Assembly: GCF_902459465.1 (NCBI RefSeq)
Contig: NC_047063.1
Location: 14,755,343 to 14,819,342, forward strand
Direction: 5' to 3'
DNA: 64,000 nucleotides
DNA from: Asterias rubens
Lineage: Eukaryota; Echinodermata; Asteroidea; Forcipulatida; Asteriidae
In this document: piece by piece, positions 55,395 through 64,000 of the stretch
Layout of the letters: each line of letters starts with the position of its first letter
Position numbering within the stretch: position 1 is the first letter of the stretch
Notes under the pieces: generated by a model
The model's database searches: none
What the model was told of the DNA's origin: nothing
Seen by the model: only the letters and a program-made list of their open reading frames with translations
Position numbers and translations under genes: made by a program

Positions 55395-56791
55395 GTAAAA
55401 AAACTTGGCTATATATCCGACCTCCACTTTTATAAAACTAGTATGTGGCATTCTGCTGTAGAACCAAAGGGAAACAAAAGTTTGTTTGTTTTTACACGAT
55501 AGCAACAATATTTTTAGTGGAATTATATCGATGGTACATAACTCTCTTTTGCGATAGAGAGTTAAATATATGGAAATGGTGATTTTTCTATAAGATAAAA
55601 CACCCCCGAAAAAAAAGAAAAAAAGAACTTGCTTTTGAATATTTTAATTTTTTACCTTTCTCAAACAAAACCTCCCAAAAGAAAGAGGGGAAAAAACAGA
55701 AAAAAAACCAAGTTGAACAAGTGCATTAGTATAGTGGAGGTCGGATGACGCAAGTTAACCCTCAAGATCAAGACAAGATGAAGACTGCAAAGAGTAAGAG
55801 GAGATCTAACCCGTTCTCTTGCAGAGTCCCACCCCTTTTGTAACGTCCCCTCTCCCTCGTCAATCTTGTTGATGTTGTCCTTGCTTGTGCAGCTTTCAAT
55901 GTGACTTCTCACTTTCTGGGCATTTCTTGAGCTGCATATTGGTCGAAGCCAATGATGCTTTTTAATTAGGAGACTAGTCTTACTGGAAATTTCTGTCGGA
56001 GTTGATGCTTCAAGTCGTCAGTTGTCATGTTTACTTATATTGTCATAACTATATTGCAAAATATTTATCAACTTATTATATCAGCATTCCATCCCTTATG
56101 AATGTGAGCACTTTCTTTACTGTGTACAAAATAATTAGCTAACAAATAATTATTTCTGTCCAATCACCATTCATTTTGATGACTAAAATGTTTGATTTAG
56201 GAGTAGTAAATAGATAATTTAGCCTAGCTAAATAAATATTTACATTCCTGGTATCAGCATTTCATCACTTTTGAATGTAAGCATTTTTAACTTTAGGTCT
56301 TTTAATAATTAAAAGTAATAACCGAACAAATATACAACAAAGTTGTGACCCTTTCTCATTAAGATTAAATTTCCAGAAAATGAAAACACAAGTTTCCTTT
56401 AAAGCTGTAGTTATGAAATTCAAATCTTCGGATAGGGCCTAAAGTTTATCATAGGACTCATTGTAAAAATCCTTTAAAAAAACTTTACCTGCAAGCGCTA
56501 CAAAATAAATAAAGAAAAACAAAAAATAAAGAAAAAATAAATGCGCGAAAAAAGAAGACGAAAAGAAAGCAAGAACTGAGAAGATGCTGAGAGAGAAGAC
56601 AGAAGGAAGAAGAGAGCAGATCATCCATGGAGAAAAGATGTCAGCACAGCATGGGTTTGTATTAGTGGTAAGGAAAGGCCTAGAGTATTTAGATAGGACT
56701 AACTCTCTACTCTTTCAACAGGTTCATTGACAAAAGGTTAAGTATTGGGTCTGAAAATGTCTTGCGACAAAACCAAGAACTACATCAAAGG

Positions 56792-56867
56792 GACTGTCTT
56801 CATGGTCTACTCAAGTTCTGCGCTTACTAATGTAAGCGCAGAACATGAGTAGACGATGAAGACGGTC
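56792..56867. repeat. 36-bp-arm hairpin upstream of the splice-like minisatellite
   Basis: GACTGTCTTCATGGTCTACT/ AGTAGACGATGAAGACGGTC outer arms and AGTTCTGCGCTTAC/GTAAGCGCAGAAC inner arms with a loop of about 4 nt. Confidence 0.85.
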
Positions 56868-56960
56868 GTTTTGAGGTCTGATGAGTGACTGGAGGCCAGT
56901 GATGTCGCGATGTTTGCACCAAAGGTTAAGTATAACGTGGGAAGTATCTAGTAACAAAGG

Positions 56961-58490
56961 TTTTCTCAACAGCTTTTAACCAAAATTTTCTCAACAGAGC
57001 TCCTAACCAAAATTTCTCAACAGCCTAACCAACATTTTCTCAACAGAGCTCCTAACCAAAATTTCTAAACAGAGCTCCTAACCAAAATTTCTCCACAGCC
57101 TAACCAACATTTTCTCAACAGAGCTCCTAACCAAAATTTCTCCACAGCCTAACCAACATTTTCTCAACCGAGCTCCTAACCAAAATTTCTCAACAGCCTA
57201 ACCAACATTTTCTCAACAGAGCTCCTAACCAAAATTTCTCAACAGCCTAACCAACATTTTCTCAACAGAGCTCCTAACCAAAATTTCTCAACAGCCTAAC
57301 CAACATTTTCTCAACAGAGCTCCTAACCAAAATTTCTCAACAGCCTAACCAACATTTTCTCAACAGAGCTCCTAACCAAAATTTCTCAACAGCCTAACCA
57401 ACATTTTCTCAACAGAGCTCCTAACCAGAATTTCTCAACAGCCTAACCAACATTTTCTCAACAGCTTCTAACCAAATTTCTCCACAGCTTTTAACCAACA
57501 TTTTCTCAACAGAGCTCCTAACGAAAATTTCTCAACAGAGCTCCTAACAACATTTCTCAACAGCTTTTAACCATCATTTTCTCAACAGAGCTCCTAACCA
57601 AAATTTCTCCACAGCTTCTAACAAACATTTTCTCAACAGAGCTAACCAAAATTTCTCCACAGCTTCTAACAAACATTTTCTCAACAGAGCTCCTAACCAA
57701 AATTTCTCAACAGCCTAACCAACATTTTCTCAACAGAGCTCCTAACCAACATTTCTCAACAGCTTTTAACCAACATTTTCTCAACAGAGCTCCTAACCAA
57801 AATTTCTCAACAGCCTAACCAAAATTTTCTCAACAGGGTTCCTAACCAAAATTTCTCAACAGCTTCTATAACCAAAATTTTCTCAACAGAGCTCCTAACC
57901 AAAATTTTCTCTACAGCCTAACCAACATTTTCTCAACAGAGCTCCTAACCAAAATTTCTCAACAGCCTAACCAACATTTTTTCATCAGAGCTCCTAACCA
58001 AAATTTCTCCACAGCCTAACCAACATTTTCTCAACAGAGCTCCTAACCAAAATGTCTCAACAGCCTAACCAACATTTTCTCAACAGAGCTCCTAACCAAC
58101 ATTTTCTCAACAGAGCTCCTAACCAAAATTTCTCCACAGCCTAACCAACATTTTCTCAACAGAGCTCCTAACCAAAATTTCTCAACAGCCTAACCAACAT
58201 TTTCTCAACAGAGCTCCTAACCAACATTTTCTCAACAGCTCCTAACCAACATTTTCTCAACAGAGCTAACCAAAATTTCTCAACAGCCTAACCAACATTT
58301 TCTCAACAGAGCTCCTAACCAAAATTTCTCCACAGCTTCTAACCAAAATTTTCTCAACAGAGCTCCTAACCAAAATTTCTCAACAGCCTAACCAACAGTT
58401 TCTCGAGAGGGCTCGCTCTAACCAAAATTTCAGAGCGGCCTAACCATAATTTTCTCGACAGCTCCTTCTTGAAATTGTCTCCGCAGCTCT
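56961..58490 (+). repeat. 49-bp minisatellite built from 3'-splice-site-like half-units
   Basis: About 1.53 kb of head-to-tail repeats. The 49-bp unit has two related halves of about 27 and 22 bp: TTTTCTCAACAGAGCTCCTAACCAAAA, then TTTCTCAACAGCCTAACCAACA. Each half contains CTAAC, a T/C-rich tract and CAACAG, in the order and spacing of branch site, polypyrimidine tract and AG. Some half-units are deleted or altered (57460-57680, 58200-58270), and the right end decays through TCTCGAGAGG and TCTCGACAG. No open reading frame is maintained. Confidence 0.93.
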
Positions 58491-58561
58491 AATTGTTTTT
58501 GCCAACAGCACTGAACTTGGCCTCTACTTAGGTTTCTATCTTTGTTTTTTGTTTTCCGCAG

Positions 58562-58678
58562 TCCTCATCTTGTTCTTGCCAAACTGGATGATGTGGAAGT
58601 GATTGAAACACAGAAAGTTCCCTCTGAAGTCTCTGATTCATGTCCACATGTCAGTGGTATCAAGTACTTGCAGCAAAG
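58562..58678 (+). CDS. Probable internal exon of an unrecognised gene
   Basis: A strong acceptor (TTTGTTTTCCGCAG) and donor (CAAAG|GTAAAG) bound 117 nt. Two of the three frames carry stops. The third is open throughout and reads PHLVLAKLDDVEVIETQK followed by VPSEVSDSCPHVSGIKYLQQ. The exon is symmetrical (phase 2 to phase 2). Composition looks protein-coding but I do not recognise the family. It lies directly after the splice-site-like minisatellite at 56961-58490. Spliced to any of the exon-like units at 60920, 61534 or 62999, it would terminate within three or four residues. Confidence 0.42.
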
Positions 58679-59378
58679 GTAAAGTATCAAGTGAATTATA
58701 TGAGGTAATTGTACAAGTATAAATTGGAAGAAGAAAAATCTCACCCCTGCGGTTTCTATAAGATATTCATAAAAGGCAATGGGAAGCAAAGCATTTTTGG
58801 CAAGCGATTTTGATGGGCAATGCTGACAGATGGAAGCTCTTGGACAGCGTTGATAATGGTGGCCCATTTTGTAACTGAAAGAAGTACCAATGTGCTTTAC
58901 AAAAAACAAATGCAAAGAGCAACAACTTAACAATAAATACACTATTTATGCAAACAGAAGGATTAAACTGAACAACAGGCAATAGAAAACAAGTGGGATT
59001 TGAGCTGAGTTTTGAATTGTTCTATGCTCTGTGGAGAGCCGATGTAGATGGGAAGAGAGTTTCAAAGTTGGGGGCAGCACTGGAGAAAGTCCTTGAACCG
59101 AAAGATTTAGATGACATTGGTTTGGTAAAGTTTGGGGGTTAATGGGTAAGGTGAACCTGACTTTGACTAAATGATGTGACCCCAAAATGCTAACCTCTCC
59201 AGATATTGTTTCTCCCACTATGCAGATCCATGTTTTCTTCTTATAGAATGAGATGATATGATGGAGGTTGTGTACTGAAATCTTGAATGAGCTGAGGTGA
59301 TGCCTACCAGTGGAATCTGGGGTCATGCAAAAGATTTGGTAATGTATCCATTTATATAAGTTACAAGTTACTGTTTAA

Positions 59379-59688
59379 AGGTTTGGATAATTTTTTTAAC
59401 ACAAAACACAAACTTACACAGTTTGAAGATAATGATAGCAGAAAGCTTACTGTTAATTATTACTTGCTGAGGTGCTGTTGTTTTTGTGGAATGAGTAAAA
59501 AAATGTCACGAAAATGCGAAAACTATTTTCGTGACTTGTTTTATTCATTTCTCAAAAACTACAGCAGCTCGCAATTGTAACATTAAAAGGGAGCTATCTA
59601 CCATCATGATCATTATCTTCAAACTGTGTGAGTTTAATGTAAATCCGTGGACATTGTGTTTTGTGTCCTACAAAAAGTACCCAGACCC
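59379..59688. mobile_element. TTAA MITE, third (foldback) family
   Basis: Perfect TTAA sites at 59375 and 59689. Same blocks as the copy at 21485 (ACTTACACAGTTTGAAGA, GAGGTGCTGT, TTTCTCAAAAACTACAGCA, TTCAAACTGTGTGAG) and hairpin symmetry about a TTTTCGTGAC/GTCACGAAAA centre. Confidence 0.85.
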
Positions 59689-60281
59689 TTAAGAGAATCT
59701 ATCTACTAATGGAACAGCAACTCAGGAATGAAACAATACAACTACAAAAATTTAATCAGATTTTGAATTTCAAACAAATCGCTCAAGTCGTATCAAGAAA
59801 GTTGTAACCAGTATATCAAAATGCAAGTATTTGCGATTCAAAATCAGCAAATCAATGTGGCGAACCATCAAGGTTCTTAAAAACAAGTTCACTTGCTTTG
59901 TTTGAAAATGAAAACAAGTTGAACTCCTCCCTGAAACAATGGAGCCCGGCTCCTTATTCAATTTATCGTGAAGATGCTGTGTGCTTGTAGATGTATTGGG
60001 TTAAACTTGTGCTGTATGCTTGTAGATGCATTGGGTTAAACTTGTCTGTGCCTTCTTAATTTTCCCTCAGTTTTGAGAAGTCTCTGATGATGTAGTGTCT
60101 GCAACAGGAGGTGTTTGAAGGAGCATTGCTGGAGGATACGGGGAATGGTGACTTCAACTGGACCCATTTGGATGAGCATCAATCGAGTATACACATGCAT
60201 TGAGCCAACAATAGACCACTTAATTGGTAAGTTGACAAATTCATTCTGAAACTTTTCTTTGAAGAGAATTAGGTTCAACGT

Positions 60282-60510
60282 AGACTTGTGGACAAGTCCT
60301 TAAATATCTGTCGCGGTGATAGCGTTCCTTCTCTCCCTGCGATTCCTCCGGTATTCTTGCGAGACTGCTGGCCTGCGAGAGCTACTGCTCTCACAAGGAG
60401 TAGAAGTCGGGCAACCGACAGTTCGCGCGAGTGCAGTGGTCTCGCGAGAGCACAGCCACAACTTGACTATCTCACCGCCTGGGACCATTAACAACTTGTC
60501 CACAAGTATA
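60282..60510. mobile_element. Foldback MITE, 9-bp target duplication (copy 2)
   Basis: A 229-bp element with the same termini as the element at 12274 (TAGACTTGTGGACAAGTC and ACTTGTCCACAAGTATA) but more diverged arms, still rich in CTCGCGAGAG-type palindromic segments. It is flanked by a perfect 9-bp duplication GGTTCAACG (60273-60281 and 60511-60519). It inserted into the intron part of the duplicated unit region. Confidence 0.88.
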
Positions 60511-61881
60511 GGTTCAACGTTTCTTCCCACAAATTTAGAGAAGGCTTGTAATGTTTGCATCATTTTTTTTTCTCTTAAGAATACATTCATCCCCAACCTT
60601 AAGTTTGCACCAACAAAAATCCACCATACAACCAGTTGGTGGCAAAAACTTTATTGAAAAAAGGATATCAAGATTTTGAGAGGGGTATTTATTAAAGATC
60701 CACAAAAAAAAAAAAAAAAGTTGGAATGTTGCGGCATGTTGTGTCCATGTTCAATGGGTTGAAGAAAGTTCCTCCACTAAGCTCAGATTAGTTGTGGAGA
60801 ATTTTTCTTGCACACATAATAGCATTTAGACGTCATTATTCACCAGAACAGGGTGATATATTTGTATTAGAAGAGTTAATCAAAAGTAATATATGAAAAT
60901 GGTTTCTTTTCTACCTCAGATTCAGACAATGATTCAGGCTAATCAACATTTTTTGGACTGTGTACCCAGCTGAAGAAGGACTGTGTCTGTTCTTGCTAGA
61001 TGACTCTCCACTACAGGTTGCACCCTTCAAGTGATGTATAGTTGCTGAGGCTATCCATCAATTTGTGCAAAGGGTCAACAAGCAGGACTTCTAGGTAAGT
61101 TTGAAAACGAAAATCTAAAATAGTTCTTTAGAAAGAGGAAGGTTCATCAAACAGAAATGGAGTGGTAAAAAATAAAGCACCGTACTCAGAAAATTTCAAA
61201 ATGTTGATTTGAAAGAATACAATCATTCCCAACCTTTAGTTTGAATAAATTCACCCTAAAACCAACTGGTTGAAAAAAAGGAGGTCAAACTTTCACCCAA
61301 GATTTACCCAAAAACTATTGCAATCGGAAAGAAAACCCTAGAATGCTGTGGTATGATACTGAATGATTCTGTTCAGGTCCAATGGGTTGAAGAACTGATT
61401 TGGAGCTGGCTGAGAATGTTCATGCATGTGGTAACATTCAGACTTAATAACACTCATCAGAACAACTGAAGCGTGTATTGACAGAAATTAGCAAAATGTA
61501 TCTTTGAAAATGGTTTATTTTTTACCTCAGATTGAGATGATGACATTTGGAGATGATATTCACCTAATCTTGAGGCTAATCTTTTTTGGACTGTGTACCA
61601 TCAGCTGAAGAAGGATGCGTCTACTCTAGTTAGATGACTCTTCACTACACGTTCAACCCTTTAAGTGACGTGTGGATGTTGAGGCTATCAAATGCTTTTT
61701 GGACAGCTGAAAAGAGTCGACAACATCTTTGTAAGTTTGAAAATAAATATTATGAAAATTTTCTTTGAAGGTTTATCCCACAAATTCAGCAAAAGAATTA
61801 TAGTTTCAGAATTGGCATCTTTGAATGTTTCAAGTCATCGATTCAAATACCATACAACCAACTGGTGGAAAGCTTCATTAA

Positions 61882-62259
61882 AACACTGGACACTACTGGT
61901 AATTGTAAAAGACCAGTCTTCTCACTTGGTGTATCTCAACATATCAGAAAATAACAACCCTGTAAAAATTTGAGCTCAATTGGTTGTCGAAGTTGTGAGA
62001 TAACTATGAAAGAAAAAACAACCTTGTCGCATGAAGTTGTGTGCTTTCAGATGCTTGATTTCGAGACCTCAAAATCTAATTCTGAGGTCTCAAAATCAAA
62101 TTCGTGGAAAATCACTTCTTTCTCGAAAAAACTACGTGGCTTCAGAGGAAGCCGTTTCTCACAATGTTTTATTCAATCAACCTTTACCCATTACTAGTTA
62201 CAAAGTAAGTTTTTATGCCAATAGTTATTTTGAGTAACTACCACTAGTGTCCACTGCCT
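61882..62259. mobile_element. TTAA MITE, main family, inside the duplicated exon units
   Basis: TTAA at 61878 and 62260 flank ends AACACTGGACACTACTGG and CTAGTGTCCACTGCCT. It interrupts the third intron-exon unit, so it inserted after that duplication. Confidence 0.87.
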
Positions 62260-62468
62260 TTAAAAGAGTTCAAGCTTTTTAGAAATGATTTAACAAAAAG
62301 CACAACAAAAAACTTTGAAAGTGTCATAAGTAGGAATCGTGTAGAAGTCAAAGCTTTGCTTGTTGCAAGTATAATCATCCAGGTAAAGTTTGCATTAGCA
62401 CTATGATTAAATCTCTTTTGACCAGTATGCTTCAAGTGCCTTCATCATTACTGATTAGATTATATTCT

Positions 62469-62712
62469 GGGCCTGATTTCATAGAGATGCTAAGCACAAA
62501 AATTTGCTGAGCATGAAATTTCTTCCCTGATAAAAACAGGATTACCAACAAAATTTCCATTTGTTGCATATTGCTTGTAACTGGTATTCAGCTGACGTTT
62601 GCTCATCCTGAAAATCACTAGGACATTTTGTTGATAATCCTGTTTTTATCGCGGCAGAAATTTCATGCTAGGCAAATTTGTGTGCTAAGCAGCTCTACAA
62701 AATTGGACCCTG
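62469..62712. repeat. Foldback repeat, AAGCAC family
   Basis: GGGCCTGATTTCATAGAGAT at the left and GCTCTACAAAATTGGACCC at the right. Arms AAATTTCTTCCCTGATAAAA and TTTTATCGCGGCAGAAATTT pair to form a long hairpin. Confidence 0.75.
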
Positions 62713-63794
62713 ATTGTATTCATCCTCCGGAGGACGATCAGATCGTACTGATCAGACGTTGACCTGGCAACCCATGGTTCTTCTCGGAACCCACACTACT
62801 CGAAAGAGATTTACCGTACACATGCATGGTGTTACCGCAAACTTAACCCGAATGTGTTCTATGTTGAGTGATGATGTCCACTGTTGCACATATTATTGAT
62901 ATAGCATTCAGACTTCACTACTCATCAGAACAATGATACTTGTGTTAAAAGAGTTTATCAAAGGTAAACTTTGGAAATTGTATATTTTTTTCTGCAGATT
63001 GAGACAATGAACTTGTTGGTCTGTGTACCACCAGCTGAAGAAAGACTTGGTCACACATGGGTCTTGCCAGTCGCCTCTCCGCTACAAATTCAACCACAGA
63101 TGTAGGGATATGCTAATCGTCGCTTTTTGGACTGGCCACTTAATGAAGGACTGTCGGAACTAGCCAGAAGACTTTGTGCTACAATCAACCATTCAAAGGA
63201 GGTAGGGATAGGTTATAACCAATGCTTTTTTGGACTTCGTGCCATCACTAGCTGAAGGACTGTGTAAAGTCTTGCCAGAAGACTCGCCTCTACAAGTTCA
63301 ACCACTCAACCCTCAAGTGGTCACACTGGCCAATAGGCTAATTAACCGTTTTTGGTATGTAACCACCAGCTGAAGTCTTGTCAAGGGACTCTCCACTACA
63401 ACCATTGAAGTGATGTAGGGATAGAGGGTCAACACTATTTGGTCTGTGCGCCACCAGCTGATCGAAGGACTGTTAAACCTAGCCAGTGACTCTTCCCTGC
63501 AAGTTTAACTGTTGCTGTGACGGAGGGATGTTGAGGCAAAGTAACACTTTTTGGACTGTGTGCTACCCGTCGAAGAACTATATAAAGTCTTGCCAAATGA
63601 CTCTTCTTGACGCAAGTCCAACTGGGGTCGATATCACAAAGCAATAACATTCATCGAAAGACAAACTGTCAGTATTACCATAGTGATTTGTGTTGTGACA
63701 TTATACACATCAGTAACTGAGTGAAATTTGTAAAAACACTCTTTGGATTTGTATGGTGTCAAACAAAGTAGTTAGGAATACAATTCTACAGGGC

Positions 63795-63969
63795 CAAACT
63801 TCAAAGAGCTGTTTAAGCATAATGGTCTGCTGAGCAGAAATGAGCAGGATACCTGAGTCACAAATTTTACACTCGCAACATGGTAGTCAGTGGTTATTCT
63901 GGTAAGCGTAAGTTTGTTATGCTTAGCTACTTTTTGTGCTTTATGAAAGCTCTATGAAGTTGGGCCTAT
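63795..63969. repeat. Foldback repeat, AAGCAC family (near window end)
   Basis: GCCAAACTTCAAAGAGCTGT and AGCTCTATGAAGTTGGGCC are inverted ends. The interior has TAAGCATAATGGTCTGCTGAG and GCGTAAGTTTGTTATGCTTA. Confidence 0.65.
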
Positions 63970-64000
63970 ATGATAGTTTTGTAAAGAGATCTCAAACAAA

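Larger units (their letters stand above)
60580..63615 (+). repeat. Duplicated intron-exon units grading into a ~110-bp tandem repeat
   Basis: Three diverged copies share a pyrimidine-rich acceptor, an exon start ATT[C/G]AGA and a body with the consensus GGACTGTGTACCACCAGCTGA ... TTGCCAGATGACTCTCC. The acceptors are at 60919 (CTACCTCAG), 61533 (TTTACCTCAG) and 62998 (TTTCTGCAG). Copies 1 and 2 also share about 340 bp of upstream intron (60580-60919 and 61208-61533, starting AATACA.TCAT.CCCAACC), giving a period of about 615 bp. Each of the first two ends in GTAAGTTTGAAAA-like donors (61094, 61731). Copy 3 is split by a TTAA-MITE and a foldback repeat. From about 63110 to 63615 only the exon body recurs, as roughly five degenerate units of 95-115 bp. 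Reading frames are closed by early stops, so this looks like duplicated 3'-UTR or non-coding exons. Confidence 0.6.

Noticed and set aside
55661-55912. 83-codon minus-strand frame (SHIESCTSKDNINKIDEGEG) as a gene
   Set aside because: The first part looks protein-like, but it runs into a Phe/Leu-rich poly-A/T translation and lacks credible splice sites. Kept only as a weak possibility.
56961-58490. CRISPR-like array
   Set aside because: Units are contiguous without unique spacers and the context is an animal genome.

Overview
This is a 64 kb piece of an intron-rich, AT-rich animal nuclear genome. The protein-coding genes are clear deuterostome orthologues with small exons and canonical GT-AG introns. 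They sit in a dense background of MITE-type DNA transposons, tRNA-derived SINEs, foldback elements and tandem repeats. The repeat landscape looks echinoderm to me, perhaps a sea star. That is an impression from repeat style, not a database match.

Left third (1-28 kb): three housekeeping genes whose exon models I could close in frame. HDHD5/CECR5 (minus strand, 8 coding exons, 464 aa) is a mitochondrial-type HAD hydrolase. ISY1 (minus strand, 9 coding exons, 295 aa) is a spliceosome factor. IMP4 (plus strand, 9 coding exons, 290 aa) is a U3 snoRNP/SSU-processome Brix protein. ISY1 and IMP4 are divergent from a shared region of about 500 bp that carries an inverted pair of CCAAT boxes. In both genes the first coding exon is only the ATG.

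Middle (28-47 kb): a tRNA-Arg(CCT) gene and two minus-strand genes I do not recognise. One encodes a 505-aa acidic coiled-coil protein ending in a CaaX box. The other encodes a 555-aa protein in two exons with an N-terminal MGC acylation motif. Between them lie TTAA-flanked MITEs, a 122-bp tandem array and hairpin elements.

Right part (48-64 kb): mostly repetitive. There is a 3.8-kb A/C-rich satellite with a recent 1.16-kb higher-order duplication. A 1.5-kb minisatellite (49-bp unit) is made of motifs resembling complete 3' splice sites and sits just upstream of a real-looking splice acceptor and exon. A series of duplicated intron-exon units decays into a roughly 110-bp tandem repeat. A poorly resolved plus-strand gene may run through this part.

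I found no bacterial-type systems, CRISPR arrays or intact autonomous transposons. The most interesting signals are the splice-site-like minisatellite, the duplicated exon units, the foldback elements with perfect 9-bp target duplications, and the inverted copy of the ISY1 stop-codon region in its own last intron.
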